From: Bacteroidales bacterium
GTDB lineage: Bacteria > Bacteroidota > Bacteroidia > Bacteroidales > UBA4181
Reading direction: 5' to 3'
Assembly (NCBI GenBank): GCA_031275285.1
Contig: JAISOY010000203.1
Location: 47,957-111,956, forward strand
DNA: 64,000 bases
Below are positions 34,058-42,790 of this stretch, piece after piece. Both the position numbers and the translations under genes were made by a program. The notes below the pieces were generated by a model that was given only the letters and a program-made list of their open reading frames with translations, was not told where the DNA came from and ran no database searches. Each line of letters opens with the position of its first letter. Within the stretch, counting starts at the first letter, position 1.

Positions 34058-34918
34058 ATGAAATGGTATACAAAATATTTATCAGCGTTTGGCGATTTTA
34101 GTAATATATCGGATGATATCTTTCGGAAGATTCATGATAACTTACGCAAACTGGAACGTGAACAGGTTGATGCGTCTGTGGTGGTAATTGCTTACAATGA
34201 GGAAGGTAATATTCTGCCTTGTATATGGTCGTTATCAGAAATGCAGACAGATTTGTCTGTAGAAATCATAGTTGTAAATAATGCATCAACAGATAGAACA
34301 CAGGAAATCCTTGATCGAATGGGGGTGCGGAATGTTTTTCAGCCTAAACCGGGACATGGCCATGCCCGTCAGGCTGGCTTGGAGATTGCAAGAGGAAAGT
34401 ATCATTTTACAGCTGATTCAGATACATTATATCCGCCGACATATATTGATACAATGATAAAATACCTTTCTAAACCAAATGTCTCTGCTGTTTTTACACC
34501 ATGCGGATTTTATGTTGGTAATGGTAAAAAACAAGGATTATTAAAGATATATGAATTTTTTAGGGATAAAATTTTTTGGCTGCGCTCATATAAGCGTCCG
34601 GAGTATTGTGTAGGGGGAGCAACTTTCGCATTTTATACCGAACATGCAAAAGAAATAGGATGGAGAACCCATATATTAAGAGGAGAAGACGGTGCAATGT
34701 TAACCGAGTTAAAGAGATTCGGGAAGCCGGTTCTGGTATTAAGTCAAAAAGCAAGAGTAAAAACCAGTTCCCGGAGATTGTATAAAGACGGTGATGGGTC
34801 TTTGCTTAGAATGATGTGGAGGCATGTATATAAGGACATAAAACGTATTCCCCGGTTTTTTACAAAACATGCCTATTATGAAGATCAGCCATATAATTTG
34901 AGAGATGATAAACAATAA
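34058..34918 (+). CDS. GT2-family glycosyltransferase
   Basis: A 286-residue GT-A enzyme: VVVIAYNEEGNILPC near residue 42, VVNNASTDRT, HARQAGLEIARG, the metal motif TADSDTLYP near 127, CVGGATFAFYTEH and the base region LRGEDGAMLTELKRFG near 208. No membrane helix is obvious. The acceptor and donor are unknown. Part of the operon; 29 bp after the pyruvyl transferase. Confidence 0.88.
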   Translation: MKWYTKYLSAFGDFSNISDDIFRKIHDNLRKLEREQVDASVVVIAYNEEGNILPCIWSLSEMQTDLSVEIIVVNNASTDRTQEILDRMGVRNVFQPKPGHGHARQAGLEIARGKYHFTADSDTLYPPTYIDTMIKYLSKPNVSAVFTPCGFYVGNGKKQGLLKIYEFFRDKIFWLRSYKRPEYCVGGATFAFYTEHAKEIGWRTHILRGEDGAMLTELKRFGKPVLVLSQKARVKTSSRRLYKDGDGSLLRMMWRHVYKDIKRIPRFFTKHAYYEDQPYNLRDDKQ

Positions 34919-34929
34919 AAATTTATAGG

Positions 34930-35895
34930 GTGGCTAAAGTAAGTATTATCATTCCTGTTTTTAATACAGAAAAATATCTGGAAAAAGCAATTTTAAGCAT
35001 TGTCGATCAAACTTTACCGGATATTGAGATTATTATTATTAATGACGGATCAACAGATAATAGCCTTCAGATAATAGGGAGAATTGCAGAATCGGATGAA
35101 CGGATCAAGTTTTTCAATCAGGAAAATAAAGGACAGGCTGTCGCCAGAAATGTTGGATTGGGAAAAGCAATAGGTGAATACATCTATTTTATGGATAGTG
35201 ACGACTATCTGGAACCGGAAGCTTTGTCTGCTTGTTACGAACAAGCAACGGGGAATGGATTGGATTTTGTATTTTTTGATGCAGAATATTTGATTCAGAA
35301 CAATGGACTTTCGTTACCGATATCTTATGATAGGCGTAATGTGGTAGACCCTGGGTTGATTTATTCCGGAATAGATGTGATGGAAATACTATTGGATGCA
35401 AAAGCTTATCAGGTTCCACCATGGTTAAGTTTTATTAACAGAAAGTTTCTGATTGATAAAAATATCGGTTTCATAACTGGACTATTACATGAGGATCAGA
35501 TTTTTACATCCATGTTGTATCTTAATGCCCAGAAAGTCGGTTATATTCCAAAGGCCTTTTTTAAACGACGGTTACGGGAGGAGTCGATTATGACCAAAAA
35601 ATATTCTATAAAAAATATAGAAACTTATTTCGTTGTGGCAGAATATTTACTTGTTTTTTCTCAAAACAAAAATGAGCAAATCCGGAATATTATTGACAAG
35701 AATATCGCGTATTCCTTAAACCCTGCAATATACATGGCTAATTCGTTGCCACGGAAACAAAGATTATGGGTATTTAAAGAATGCTGGAAAAAATACAGAA
35801 AATATATTTCTTTAAAGTCATGGCTCGTACTTTTATTTCCAATTTTATTGAAGATTAAATCAAAATTGAAAAGAAAACAAATTATGAAGAAATGA
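34930..35895 (+). CDS. GT2-family glycosyltransferase (GTG start)
   Basis: A 321-residue enzyme of the EpsJ/WcaA group: VSIIIPVFNTEKYLEKAI, IIINDGSTDNS, NKGQAVARNVGLGKAIG, FMDSDDYLEPEAL near residue 90 and HEDQIFTSML near 190. The start is GTG at 34930, with the motif beginning three codons later as usual. It ends in a basic tail and overlaps the flippase start by ATGA. Confidence 0.9.
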   Translation: MAKVSIIIPVFNTEKYLEKAILSIVDQTLPDIEIIIINDGSTDNSLQIIGRIAESDERIKFFNQENKGQAVARNVGLGKAIGEYIYFMDSDDYLEPEALSACYEQATGNGLDFVFFDAEYLIQNNGLSLPISYDRRNVVDPGLIYSGIDVMEILLDAKAYQVPPWLSFINRKFLIDKNIGFITGLLHEDQIFTSMLYLNAQKVGYIPKAFFKRRLREESIMTKKYSIKNIETYFVVAEYLLVFSQNKNEQIRNIIDKNIAYSLNPAIYMANSLPRKQRLWVFKECWKKYRKYISLKSWLVLLFPILLKIKSKLKRKQIMKK

Positions 35896-37340
35896 CCTCA
35901 ACAAAAAAACAACTAATATCAGGTGTTACTTATACAGCAGTATCAAAATACAGCGGTATATTCATATCCCTTATTGTTGCGGCAATTCTAAGCCGGTTGA
36001 TTGTTCCGGAAGATTTTGGTATCGTAGCTATAGCTATGGTTTTTATTACCTTTTTTAATACATTTAGCAATTTGGGCATTGCTCCGGCCATTGTACAAAA
36101 CAAAGAACTCGAGGAAAAAGATTTATCGGAAATATTTTGTTTTACCATTTGGATCGCTTTAATCTTATCTGTTATTTTTTTCTTTTTATCCGGATTGATA
36201 GCATCTTATTATGAAAGCCCTCATTTATTAAGTATATGTCGAATTTTATCTATACAATTGTTCTTTGCGACAATAAACATTGTCCCCAATTCCTTATTTC
36301 TTAAAAATAAACGATTCAAATTTATTGCCACACGAAATCTTATCATCCAATTAATTGCCGGAATAATTGCTATTATTGCAGCTTTTTCAGGGGCGGGACT
36401 ATACGCCTTGTTGATTGCACCTGTTCTCACTGCTGTTGCAAGATTTATTATTGGAATATATGTTTACCCTCAAAAGATAGAATGGACGTTTGGAATAAAC
36501 GCAGTCCGGAAGATTTTTGCTTATTCGCTTTATCAGTTTTTGTTTGAAATGATTAACTATTTTAGTCGTAATCTGGATAAGCTGATGATTGGTAAATATT
36601 TAGGTATGACGCCTTTGGGGTATTATGAAAAATCTTATCGTTTGATGATGCTGCCATTGCAGAATATCACTCATGTGATAACTCCGGTACTCCATCCGGT
36701 TTTATCAGATTTACAGAAGAATATGTCCCAGATTTCGGCATCATATATAAAAATTGTCAGATTCCTTGCATTTATCGGATTTCCATTATCTGTTTTTCTT
36801 TTTTTTACAGCGAAGGAAATCACTCTTCTGATATTCGGAATGCAATGGACGGCTTCCGTCCCGGTATTTCAGATATTGGCGTTATCTGTAGGAATTCAGA
36901 TGATTTTGTCAACATCCGGGTCTATATTTCAGGCCGCTAATGATACAAAGATGCTTTTTGTAAGTGGAATTATTTCTACTTTATTGACAGTTACAGGATT
37001 ATGTGTGGGGCTTTTTATTTTTAAAACCTTAATTGCTGTCGCATGGGGGATTTGTATTTCCTTTGTATTGAATTTTGTCCTTTGTTATGTTATAATGTAC
37101 CGGATAACATTGAAAGTTGATATGTTGTCTTTCTGGAAGCAATTTATTTCACCTTTGGTTATTAGTATTATTTCATTGATTATTATGTTTTTTTTAAATC
37201 AGTTGGTCAGGGATTACAGCTTGTGGATGAGTCTGATTATAAAATCAATTGCCTTTTTCTCCATCGTTTTGTTTTATATGCAACTGACCGGAGAGTATAA
37301 TATTAAAGGGAAAATAAAACAGATTATTCAAAGAAAATAA
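35892..37340 (+). CDS. Wzx-type lipopolysaccharide/exopolysaccharide flippase
   Basis: A 482-residue polytopic protein with about 14 membrane helices. The N-terminus (GVTYTAVSKYSGIFISLIVAAILSRLIVPEDFGIVAIAM) and YFSRNLDKLMIGKYLGMTPLGYYEKSYRLMMLP near residue 220 match the WzxC-like group of the MOP exporter family. It moves the lipid-linked repeat unit across the inner membrane. Strongly AT-rich, like its neighbours. Translationally coupled to the preceding glycosyltransferase. Confidence 0.94.
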   Translation: MTSTKKQLISGVTYTAVSKYSGIFISLIVAAILSRLIVPEDFGIVAIAMVFITFFNTFSNLGIAPAIVQNKELEEKDLSEIFCFTIWIALILSVIFFFLSGLIASYYESPHLLSICRILSIQLFFATINIVPNSLFLKNKRFKFIATRNLIIQLIAGIIAIIAAFSGAGLYALLIAPVLTAVARFIIGIYVYPQKIEWTFGINAVRKIFAYSLYQFLFEMINYFSRNLDKLMIGKYLGMTPLGYYEKSYRLMMLPLQNITHVITPVLHPVLSDLQKNMSQISASYIKIVRFLAFIGFPLSVFLFFTAKEITLLIFGMQWTASVPVFQILALSVGIQMILSTSGSIFQAANDTKMLFVSGIISTLLTVTGLCVGLFIFKTLIAVAWGICISFVLNFVLCYVIMYRITLKVDMLSFWKQFISPLVISIISLIIMFFLNQLVRDYSLWMSLIIKSIAFFSIVLFYMQLTGEYNIKGKIKQIIQRK

Positions 37341-37341
37341 C

Positions 37342-38475
37342 ATGAAAGCTTTGTTCTTGATATTTCATGGGTTTGAAAGCTATAACAAAGGCATTAGTAA
37401 GAAAATAATGTCTCAGGTGAAAGCGCTCAATTATAATGGAATAGAAACGCAGCTTTCGTATTTGAAAATTACAGAAAATGATCATCATATCAGAATGATC
37501 GGGGATAAAATTCTGGAAGATTATGGGACAGGAATAAAAGGTAAAATAAGAAAGAGAATCCGTTATAAAAGTTTAATTGAGTATATCCTGTCCAACAAAA
37601 TAAAGCTGGTATATATACGTTCCGCACATAATGCCAATCCCTGTCTTACACGGATGCTCAAAAAACTTCATAAGCATGGAATAAAGCTGTTGATGGAGAT
37701 ACCTACTTATCCTTATGATCAGGAATATAACCATTCATCATTGCGGTCAAGAATTCACTTACAGATAGATCGTTATTTCCGGAAACACATGGCCAAATAT
37801 TTGTACAGAATGGTTACTTTTTCTGATGCCGGGATTATATTTGGAGTATCAGCCATTCACATATCCAATGGCATTGATTTTGACGAAATTCCAGTAAAAA
37901 AAATAGTAAATGAAAATCTAGACCAGTTAAACCTGATAGGAGTTGCCGAAATACATTTCTGGCATGGGTTTGACCGTATAATAAAAGGATTATCAGATTT
38001 TTATAAAAAAACACCATCGGAGCAGGTAGTATTTCATATTGTCGGATCAGGGGATATGGTACCTTTGCGGAGTATGGTAAAAGATCTTCAATTGGAAAAA
38101 TATGTTGTTTTCCATGGAACCAGGTTTGGAAAAGAACTGGACGATCTTTTTGAAATATCAGATATGGGCATCGCCAGCCTGGCAAGACACCGTAGTGGAA
38201 TAACCCGAATAAAAACTTTAAAAAACCGTGAGTATGCAGCACGGGGTATTCCTTTTGTTTATTCCGAAATCGATGAAGATTTTGAGAATATGCCTTATGT
38301 AATGAAAATACCGGCAGATGACACACCTGTAAATATACCCTCATTGATTGATTTTTATCATTCAGTGAAAATGAACCCACAGGAAATCCGTAATTCCATT
38401 ATCGATGAATTATCCTGGAATAAGCAAATGAAAATCGTAATTGATCAGATAAAAGATATCAATGAAAATACGTAA
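37342..38475 (+). CDS. GT-B-fold (GT4-like) glycosyltransferase
   Basis: A 377-residue protein with a Rossmann-type start (ALFLIFHGFESYNKGISKKI), the middle SNGIDFDEIP near residue 185, LIGVAEIHFWHGFDRIIKGL, VGSGDMVPLRSMVKDLQLEKYVVFHGT and the late KNREYAARGIPFVYSE, where GT4 enzymes have their E-x7-E. The last motif is weaker than usual. It starts 1 bp after the flippase stop and overlaps the methyltransferase gene by 14 bp. Confidence 0.82.
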   Translation: MKALFLIFHGFESYNKGISKKIMSQVKALNYNGIETQLSYLKITENDHHIRMIGDKILEDYGTGIKGKIRKRIRYKSLIEYILSNKIKLVYIRSAHNANPCLTRMLKKLHKHGIKLLMEIPTYPYDQEYNHSSLRSRIHLQIDRYFRKHMAKYLYRMVTFSDAGIIFGVSAIHISNGIDFDEIPVKKIVNENLDQLNLIGVAEIHFWHGFDRIIKGLSDFYKKTPSEQVVFHIVGSGDMVPLRSMVKDLQLEKYVVFHGTRFGKELDDLFEISDMGIASLARHRSGITRIKTLKNREYAARGIPFVYSEIDEDFENMPYVMKIPADDTPVNIPSLIDFYHSVKMNPQEIRNSIIDELSWNKQMKIVIDQIKDINENT

Positions 38476-39232
38476 TCCGATAAATAGAAATAGCCTGTCG
38501 ATAAAAAAGAAGGACAGGGTTTTGGAAGTCGGTTCCGGACATAATCCGAACTACAGGTCTGATGTATTGGCAGAGAAATATATTGACAGCAACTATCATA
38601 GATCTGGTGATGTGAAGATATTTTCGCATCAAACGCTGGTAAATGCTTCCGGAGAATCTCTTCCGTTTAAGGAGAAGGAATTTGATTATGTGATCTGTTG
38701 CCATGCTTTGGAACATGCGGAAGATCCTGCGCAATTTATCAACGAGCAATGTCGGGTAGCAAAAAGAGGGTATATGGAAACACCCAGTTTCATCGGAGAG
38801 GCTTTATTTCCCAAAGAATCCCATCGATGGGTAATACTGGAAATAGATAACCGGCTGGTTCTCTACGAGAAATCCAGAATAAAAGGCGGATTTATACCGG
38901 ATTTCGGAAATCTTTTTTTAACATACCTGCCTTTTCAATCCATTGCCTACAGGTTACTTTGTAATACATACGGTGATTTACACAATGTAAGATATGAGTG
39001 GGAAGATGATATTGATTTCATCATTAATCCGGAAGATGAATATTACAGTTCTTTTTTTACTCAAAAATGGACTCAGGAGATGATCGAAAAAATATTTCCA
39101 TCTCATTCCTTACGAAAGGAATCAGGGCGTACTGTCAGGGCTTTTTTCCAGATATTGAAAGAAATGATGAGAAAAGCTAAAACGCCGATGTCGCTTGAAG
39201 AATATGAAAAATATAAAAACCTACGAAAATGA
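38462..39232 (+). CDS. Class I SAM-dependent methyltransferase
   Basis: A 256-residue protein with motif I RVLEVGSGHNPNY near residue 20, an acidic end of strand 2, FDYVICCHALEHAEDP near 77 and a C-terminal part without clear similarity. Position inside the exopolysaccharide operon suggests it methylates a sugar or the lipid-linked unit. The start codon lies within the preceding gene (14-bp overlap), and the end overlaps the next gene by ATGA. Confidence 0.85.
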   Translation: MKIRNPINRNSLSIKKKDRVLEVGSGHNPNYRSDVLAEKYIDSNYHRSGDVKIFSHQTLVNASGESLPFKEKEFDYVICCHALEHAEDPAQFINEQCRVAKRGYMETPSFIGEALFPKESHRWVILEIDNRLVLYEKSRIKGGFIPDFGNLFLTYLPFQSIAYRLLCNTYGDLHNVRYEWEDDIDFIINPEDEYYSSFFTQKWTQEMIEKIFPSHSLRKESGRTVRAFFQILKEMMRKAKTPMSLEEYEKYKNLRK

Positions 39233-40173
39233 CCGAAAATAGTATCTGTAAGTTATTCAATATCCGTTATCCCATAGTATCCGGAGGAATGGTCTGGTGC
39301 AGCGGCTGGCGTTTGGCAGCGGCAGTCAGTAATGCAGGAGGATTGGGACTCATCGGTGCCGGATCCATGTATCCTGATGTATTGGCCGAACATATCAAAA
39401 AATGTCAGGAAGCCACCCAATTACCCTTTGGTGTGAATGTGCCGTTATTGTATCCGGAGATAGATAAGCTAATGGATATCATTGTTTCATCAGGAGTGAA
39501 AATAGTATTCACTTCGGCCGGGAACCCGGCTTTGTGGACATCTTTCCTGAAAGAAAAAGGCATCACTGTTGTTCATGTAGTATCCAATACCAAATTTGCA
39601 AAAAAAGCCGCTGATGCCGGGGTAGATGCTATTGTTGCCGAAGGATTTGAAGCCGGAGGGCATAACGGGCGCGAGGAAACCACCACTATGGTGCTAATTC
39701 CCCATGTACGGGAAGTCGTAGATCTACCGTTAATCGCAGCCGGAGGTATCGGCTCGGGACAGGCCATGCTGGCTGCAATGGCCTTAGGTGCCGACGGGGT
39801 CCAGCTTGGTTCGTTATTCGCCGCAACCGAAGAATCTTCTGCTCATCCGGCTTTCAAACAATGTATTCTGGATGCCGGGGAAGGGGATACCATGTTGATG
39901 ATGAAAAAGACAGTGGGTGTACGTTTGCTGAAAAATCCGTTTTTCGATGCAATCAAAGAAGCGGAAGCCAGAGGTGCAGATGCCGATGAACTGAAGACCA
40001 TTCTTGGAAGAGGCCGGGCCAAATCAGGTATGTTTGAAGGCGATCTGGAAAACGGAGAACTGGAGATCGGCCAGGTAGCATCCATGATCGATACCATCAG
40101 TCCGGTAGCCGATGTGATGAAGAAATTAGTGAATGATTACCAGATGGCATTATCACGGTTAAAAAGTTTGTAA
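39229..40173 (+). CDS. Nitronate monooxygenase / FabK-like flavoprotein
   Basis: A 314-residue TIM-barrel FMN protein. Seen: IRYPIVSGGMVWCSGWRLAAAVSNAGGLGLIG at the N-terminus, EGFEAGGHNGREETTTM near residue 145 (the His of GGHNG is the catalytic base in class I nitronate monooxygenases), and the phosphate site LIAAGGIGSGQAMLAAMALGADGVQLG near 180. FabK enoyl reductases share the fold, and a lipid role is possible. It overlaps the methyltransferase stop by ATGA, so it is co-transcribed with the exopolysaccharide genes although its chemistry is not obviously connected. Confidence 0.87.
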   Translation: MTENSICKLFNIRYPIVSGGMVWCSGWRLAAAVSNAGGLGLIGAGSMYPDVLAEHIKKCQEATQLPFGVNVPLLYPEIDKLMDIIVSSGVKIVFTSAGNPALWTSFLKEKGITVVHVVSNTKFAKKAADAGVDAIVAEGFEAGGHNGREETTTMVLIPHVREVVDLPLIAAGGIGSGQAMLAAMALGADGVQLGSLFAATEESSAHPAFKQCILDAGEGDTMLMMKKTVGVRLLKNPFFDAIKEAEARGADADELKTILGRGRAKSGMFEGDLENGELEIGQVASMIDTISPVADVMKKLVNDYQMALSRLKSL

Positions 40174-40327
40174 AATCGCTCAAATAAATAAAGGACAATT
40201 GAATATATTTTTTTTTCAATCAGTTTATTGATAATGATTAATATGATTTTTAACCGGACTTGCCACCTCATCGCAGGTAATTTTCAATGATCCATTTTTA
40301 ATTTTCAATGATTTAATAACTGCCAAT
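40174..40327 (+). other. Spacer with TTTTCAATGAT-type repeats
   Basis: This 154-bp gap contains two copies of TTTTCAATGATnnA (near 40282 and 40303) and a long T-run near 40206. It resembles the low-complexity spacers at 54.2, 60.1, 61.4 and 63.4 kb. Confidence 0.35.
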
Positions 40328-41758
40328 ATGAATCTGTTTAAGGACTTTCCCCGTACTTTTTGGGTAGCTAACCTCATAGAATTGTTTGAGCGTTGGGCAT
40401 GGTACGGTTTCTTTATGTTGTTTGCCAATTATCTCACCGGTTCTTCGGATGCAGGAGGATTGGAGTTTTCCCAAAGCCAGAAAGGTATCCTGATGGGGGT
40501 TGGTACGGGTATCCTCTATTTCCTTCCGGTATTGACCGGCGCCATTGCAGACAGGTACGGATATAAGCGAGTGTTGTTTATTTCCTTTGTGATTTATGTA
40601 TCTGCGTTCATCTTACTGCCCATGTTCTCCACCTTTACCGGGGTTTTTATCATGTATTTATATCTGGCGGTAGGTGCAGCATTATTTAAGCCGGTCATTT
40701 CAGCCACCATTGCCAAAACCACTACCGAGAAAACCTCTTCTATCGGATTCGGTATTTTTTATATGATGGTGAATATCGGTGCTTTTTTTGGTCCGATGGT
40801 TACTTTATTGTTCAAAGATACTTCTCACCTGATCTTTTATGTATCAGCCGGAATTCTTGCATTGAATTTTATTTTGTTGTTCTTTTACCGGGAGCCCGGG
40901 GAGGCAGTTGACCGGCCTTCCGGATCGTTGTGGCAGATCTTCGGACAGATCTTCCGGAATATGGGCAGCATACTGAAAGACGGTAAATTCATGGTATTTT
41001 TACTGATCGTGGCGGGATTCTGGACCATGTACAACCAGCTTTTCTTCACACTCCCCGTATTTGTTTCCCAATGGGTGGATACCAGTGCGCTATATAATTT
41101 TTTCCATACCTATATTCCTTTTATCAGCAAGAATTATAGTCCTGCACCCGGTGTGATGGATGCCGAGTTCATCACCAACCTGGATGCTTTTTATATCATT
41201 CTTTTCCAGATACTGGTTTCCAGTATTGTAATGAAATTAAAACCATTGCATTCCATGATATCCGGATTCATCGTTTGTTCCATTGGTATGGCACTTACAC
41301 TTGTTTCCCAGAATGTATTGTTTTCCATGCTGGCAATTTTGATTTTTGCTTTGGGAGAAATGGCCGGTTCGCCGAAAATAACGGAGTACATTGGCCGGAT
41401 CGCACCGGCAGATAAGAAAGCGTTGTATATGGGATATTCTTTTATTCCGGTTTTTGTGGGGAATATCCTGGCAGGTTTGATTTCCGGTGTTGTTTACCAG
41501 GGAATGTCGGATAAGGTAATGATCGTACGAAAATTCGTATCGGAAAAAGGATTACAGATACCGGAAGGATTGTCTACCAATGCTTATTTTGAAGAAGTTG
41601 CCGGTCAAATGAATTTGGGCGTACAGGAATTGACCAATCTGCTGTGGTCGACCTATCATCCCTCCCGCCTCTGGTCTGTATTACTGGCAGTCGGACTTTG
41701 TGCCGCATTCTTTCTTTTCCTTTATGACCGGATGATATCGAAAAAGAAAAGTGATTGA
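40328..41758 (+). CDS. MFS transporter, POT (peptide/proton) type
   Basis: A 476-residue polytopic protein with 12-14 membrane helices. NLIELFERWAWYGFFMLFANYL near the N-terminus corresponds to the E-R-F/W-x-Y-G helix of proton-coupled oligopeptide transporters, followed by GILYFLPVLTGAIADRYGYKR, the loop-2/3 motif. ALFKPVISATIAKTT and a late GEMAGSPKITEYIGRIAP also fit. It likely imports small peptides with protons; a different solute is possible in this Bacteroidetes subgroup. A moderate hairpin (41786-41812) follows. Confidence 0.85.
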   Translation: MNLFKDFPRTFWVANLIELFERWAWYGFFMLFANYLTGSSDAGGLEFSQSQKGILMGVGTGILYFLPVLTGAIADRYGYKRVLFISFVIYVSAFILLPMFSTFTGVFIMYLYLAVGAALFKPVISATIAKTTTEKTSSIGFGIFYMMVNIGAFFGPMVTLLFKDTSHLIFYVSAGILALNFILLFFYREPGEAVDRPSGSLWQIFGQIFRNMGSILKDGKFMVFLLIVAGFWTMYNQLFFTLPVFVSQWVDTSALYNFFHTYIPFISKNYSPAPGVMDAEFITNLDAFYIILFQILVSSIVMKLKPLHSMISGFIVCSIGMALTLVSQNVLFSMLAILIFALGEMAGSPKITEYIGRIAPADKKALYMGYSFIPVFVGNILAGLISGVVYQGMSDKVMIVRKFVSEKGLQIPEGLSTNAYFEEVAGQMNLGVQELTNLLWSTYHPSRLWSVLLAVGLCAAFFLFLYDRMISKKKSD

Positions 41759-41785
41759 GTAATATACGAATACACCAATAATTCA

Positions 41786-41812
41786 CCTTGCTTTTCAATT
41801 TATTCCGCAAGG
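41786..41812 (+). terminator. Possible terminator after the POT transporter
   Basis: CCTTGC (41786-41791) and GCAAGG (41807-41812) form a 6-bp GC-containing stem; T-rich sequence follows after a few bases. Plausible but not a strong intrinsic terminator. Confidence 0.35.
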
Positions 41813-42428
41813 CTTATAGTTTCTTTTTCGCTACTTTTCAAACTCATGCGGAGGTACTCTTTTACTTTTCCGTTGATTAATTCAGATATTGTTATATGAT
41901 TTCATTAAGAAATCATAGTTTTCGGGAGTTTTCTGGGGAGGTATAAAAGGTGGGTGCTTTTGGTCATAACATCTTGCACTTTTTAGCTGAAAATACGCTT
42001 TTATTTGAATGATATCAGGTTTTGAACAGACCCGAATTAATAACGCGTGCTAACTTCTTTTTATAGTACCTGCTCATTTTTCGACTTAAATTTCTTTTTT
42101 AAGGTAATTCAAAAATTTTGGAGAGGTTTCAGATATTACCTCACAACCTATTTCTATAAGGATATATTCCTTTAGTTCGGCATTCCTGTTTTTCAGCTAG
42201 TTAGTAATGATTCAATTACTTATCTGCCAATTCATTTTTTGATAGATAACAAACCTTTTTTATCAAATATTGAACCTCTATGATCACAGGACATTGTACG
42301 TTTGCATCATGAGATTAAAGTGCCGATATATAGTAAATCATCATCTTTTTGATAAAAACCACCACTGTAATAAAGTGGATAGTTATTTTATTGGGATTGA
42401 TGCATTAATGCTCTGTGGCACAGCTATT
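41813..42428. other. Gene-poor region, possible decayed sequence
   Basis: No convincing gene is seen between the transporter and the polysaccharide-utilisation operon. Both strands have short open stretches broken by stops; a minus-strand stretch ending near 41804 (KVKEYLRMSLKSSEKET) looks like the C-terminal end of a lost gene, but I cannot name it. Confidence 0.4.
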
Positions 42429-42452
42429 GCAGAGAGAGAGCGAGAGAGAGAG
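42429..42452 (+). repeat. (AG)n microsatellite
   Basis: A nearly perfect AG tract of about 24 bp broken by one C, uncommon in this genome region. It is close to the long palindrome at 42485-42530. Confidence 0.7.
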
Positions 42453-42484
42453 CCTAAGATACATATTTTATCGTATTTTCGGAT

Positions 42485-42530
42485 ACAAAGTCCGGACATT
42501 GTATTATGTAATACAATGTCCGGACTTTGT
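42485..42530. repeat. Perfect 22-bp inverted repeat with 2-bp centre
   Basis: Positions 42485-42506 are an exact inverted copy of 42509-42530 around TG, and pairing can extend a few bases outwards. The core word is TCCGGAC. It lies 260 bp upstream of the TIG-NHL gene that opens the SusCD operon. There is no T-tract immediately after on either strand, so it is not a standard terminator. A transcript would form a very stable stem with a four-base loop. Confidence 0.85.
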
Positions 42531-42790
42531 GTATTAATATATTAACTAAACTGATCAGCCTATGAAATAATTCAAAAAATTGTTAAAAACACACGCAAAT
42601 CCTTCGGACGCTTTTGTTCCGGTAAGACTATTAATAACTGAATCTTTAAGTATAATAATAAAAACTGTTTAACGATGAAAAAGCGAGAACTGAATTAGAA
42701 GAAAGAGATGTACACACAGGTAAACCGATTCAAATACCAAAACAATCTAATGAAAAAGTACAAAATTAAACAATTAATATATCAATAATT

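Noticed and set aside
37835..38380. 181-codon minus-strand open frame
   Set aside because: It lies wholly inside the well-supported glycosyltransferase at 37342-38475 on the other strand and has no recognisable family.
22149..39232. Search for a complete histidine kinase paired with the receivers
   Set aside because: No HATPase or His-kinase gene was found in the locus; the kinase must be elsewhere if it exists.
42485..42530. Palindrome as a simple Rho-independent terminator
   Set aside because: No T-run follows on either strand and no gene ends close by, so I list it as an unexplained inverted repeat.
42270..42545. 91-codon plus-strand open frame upstream of the SusCD operon
   Set aside because: It is made of an AG microsatellite and a perfect palindrome, so its translation is low-complexity and not gene-like.
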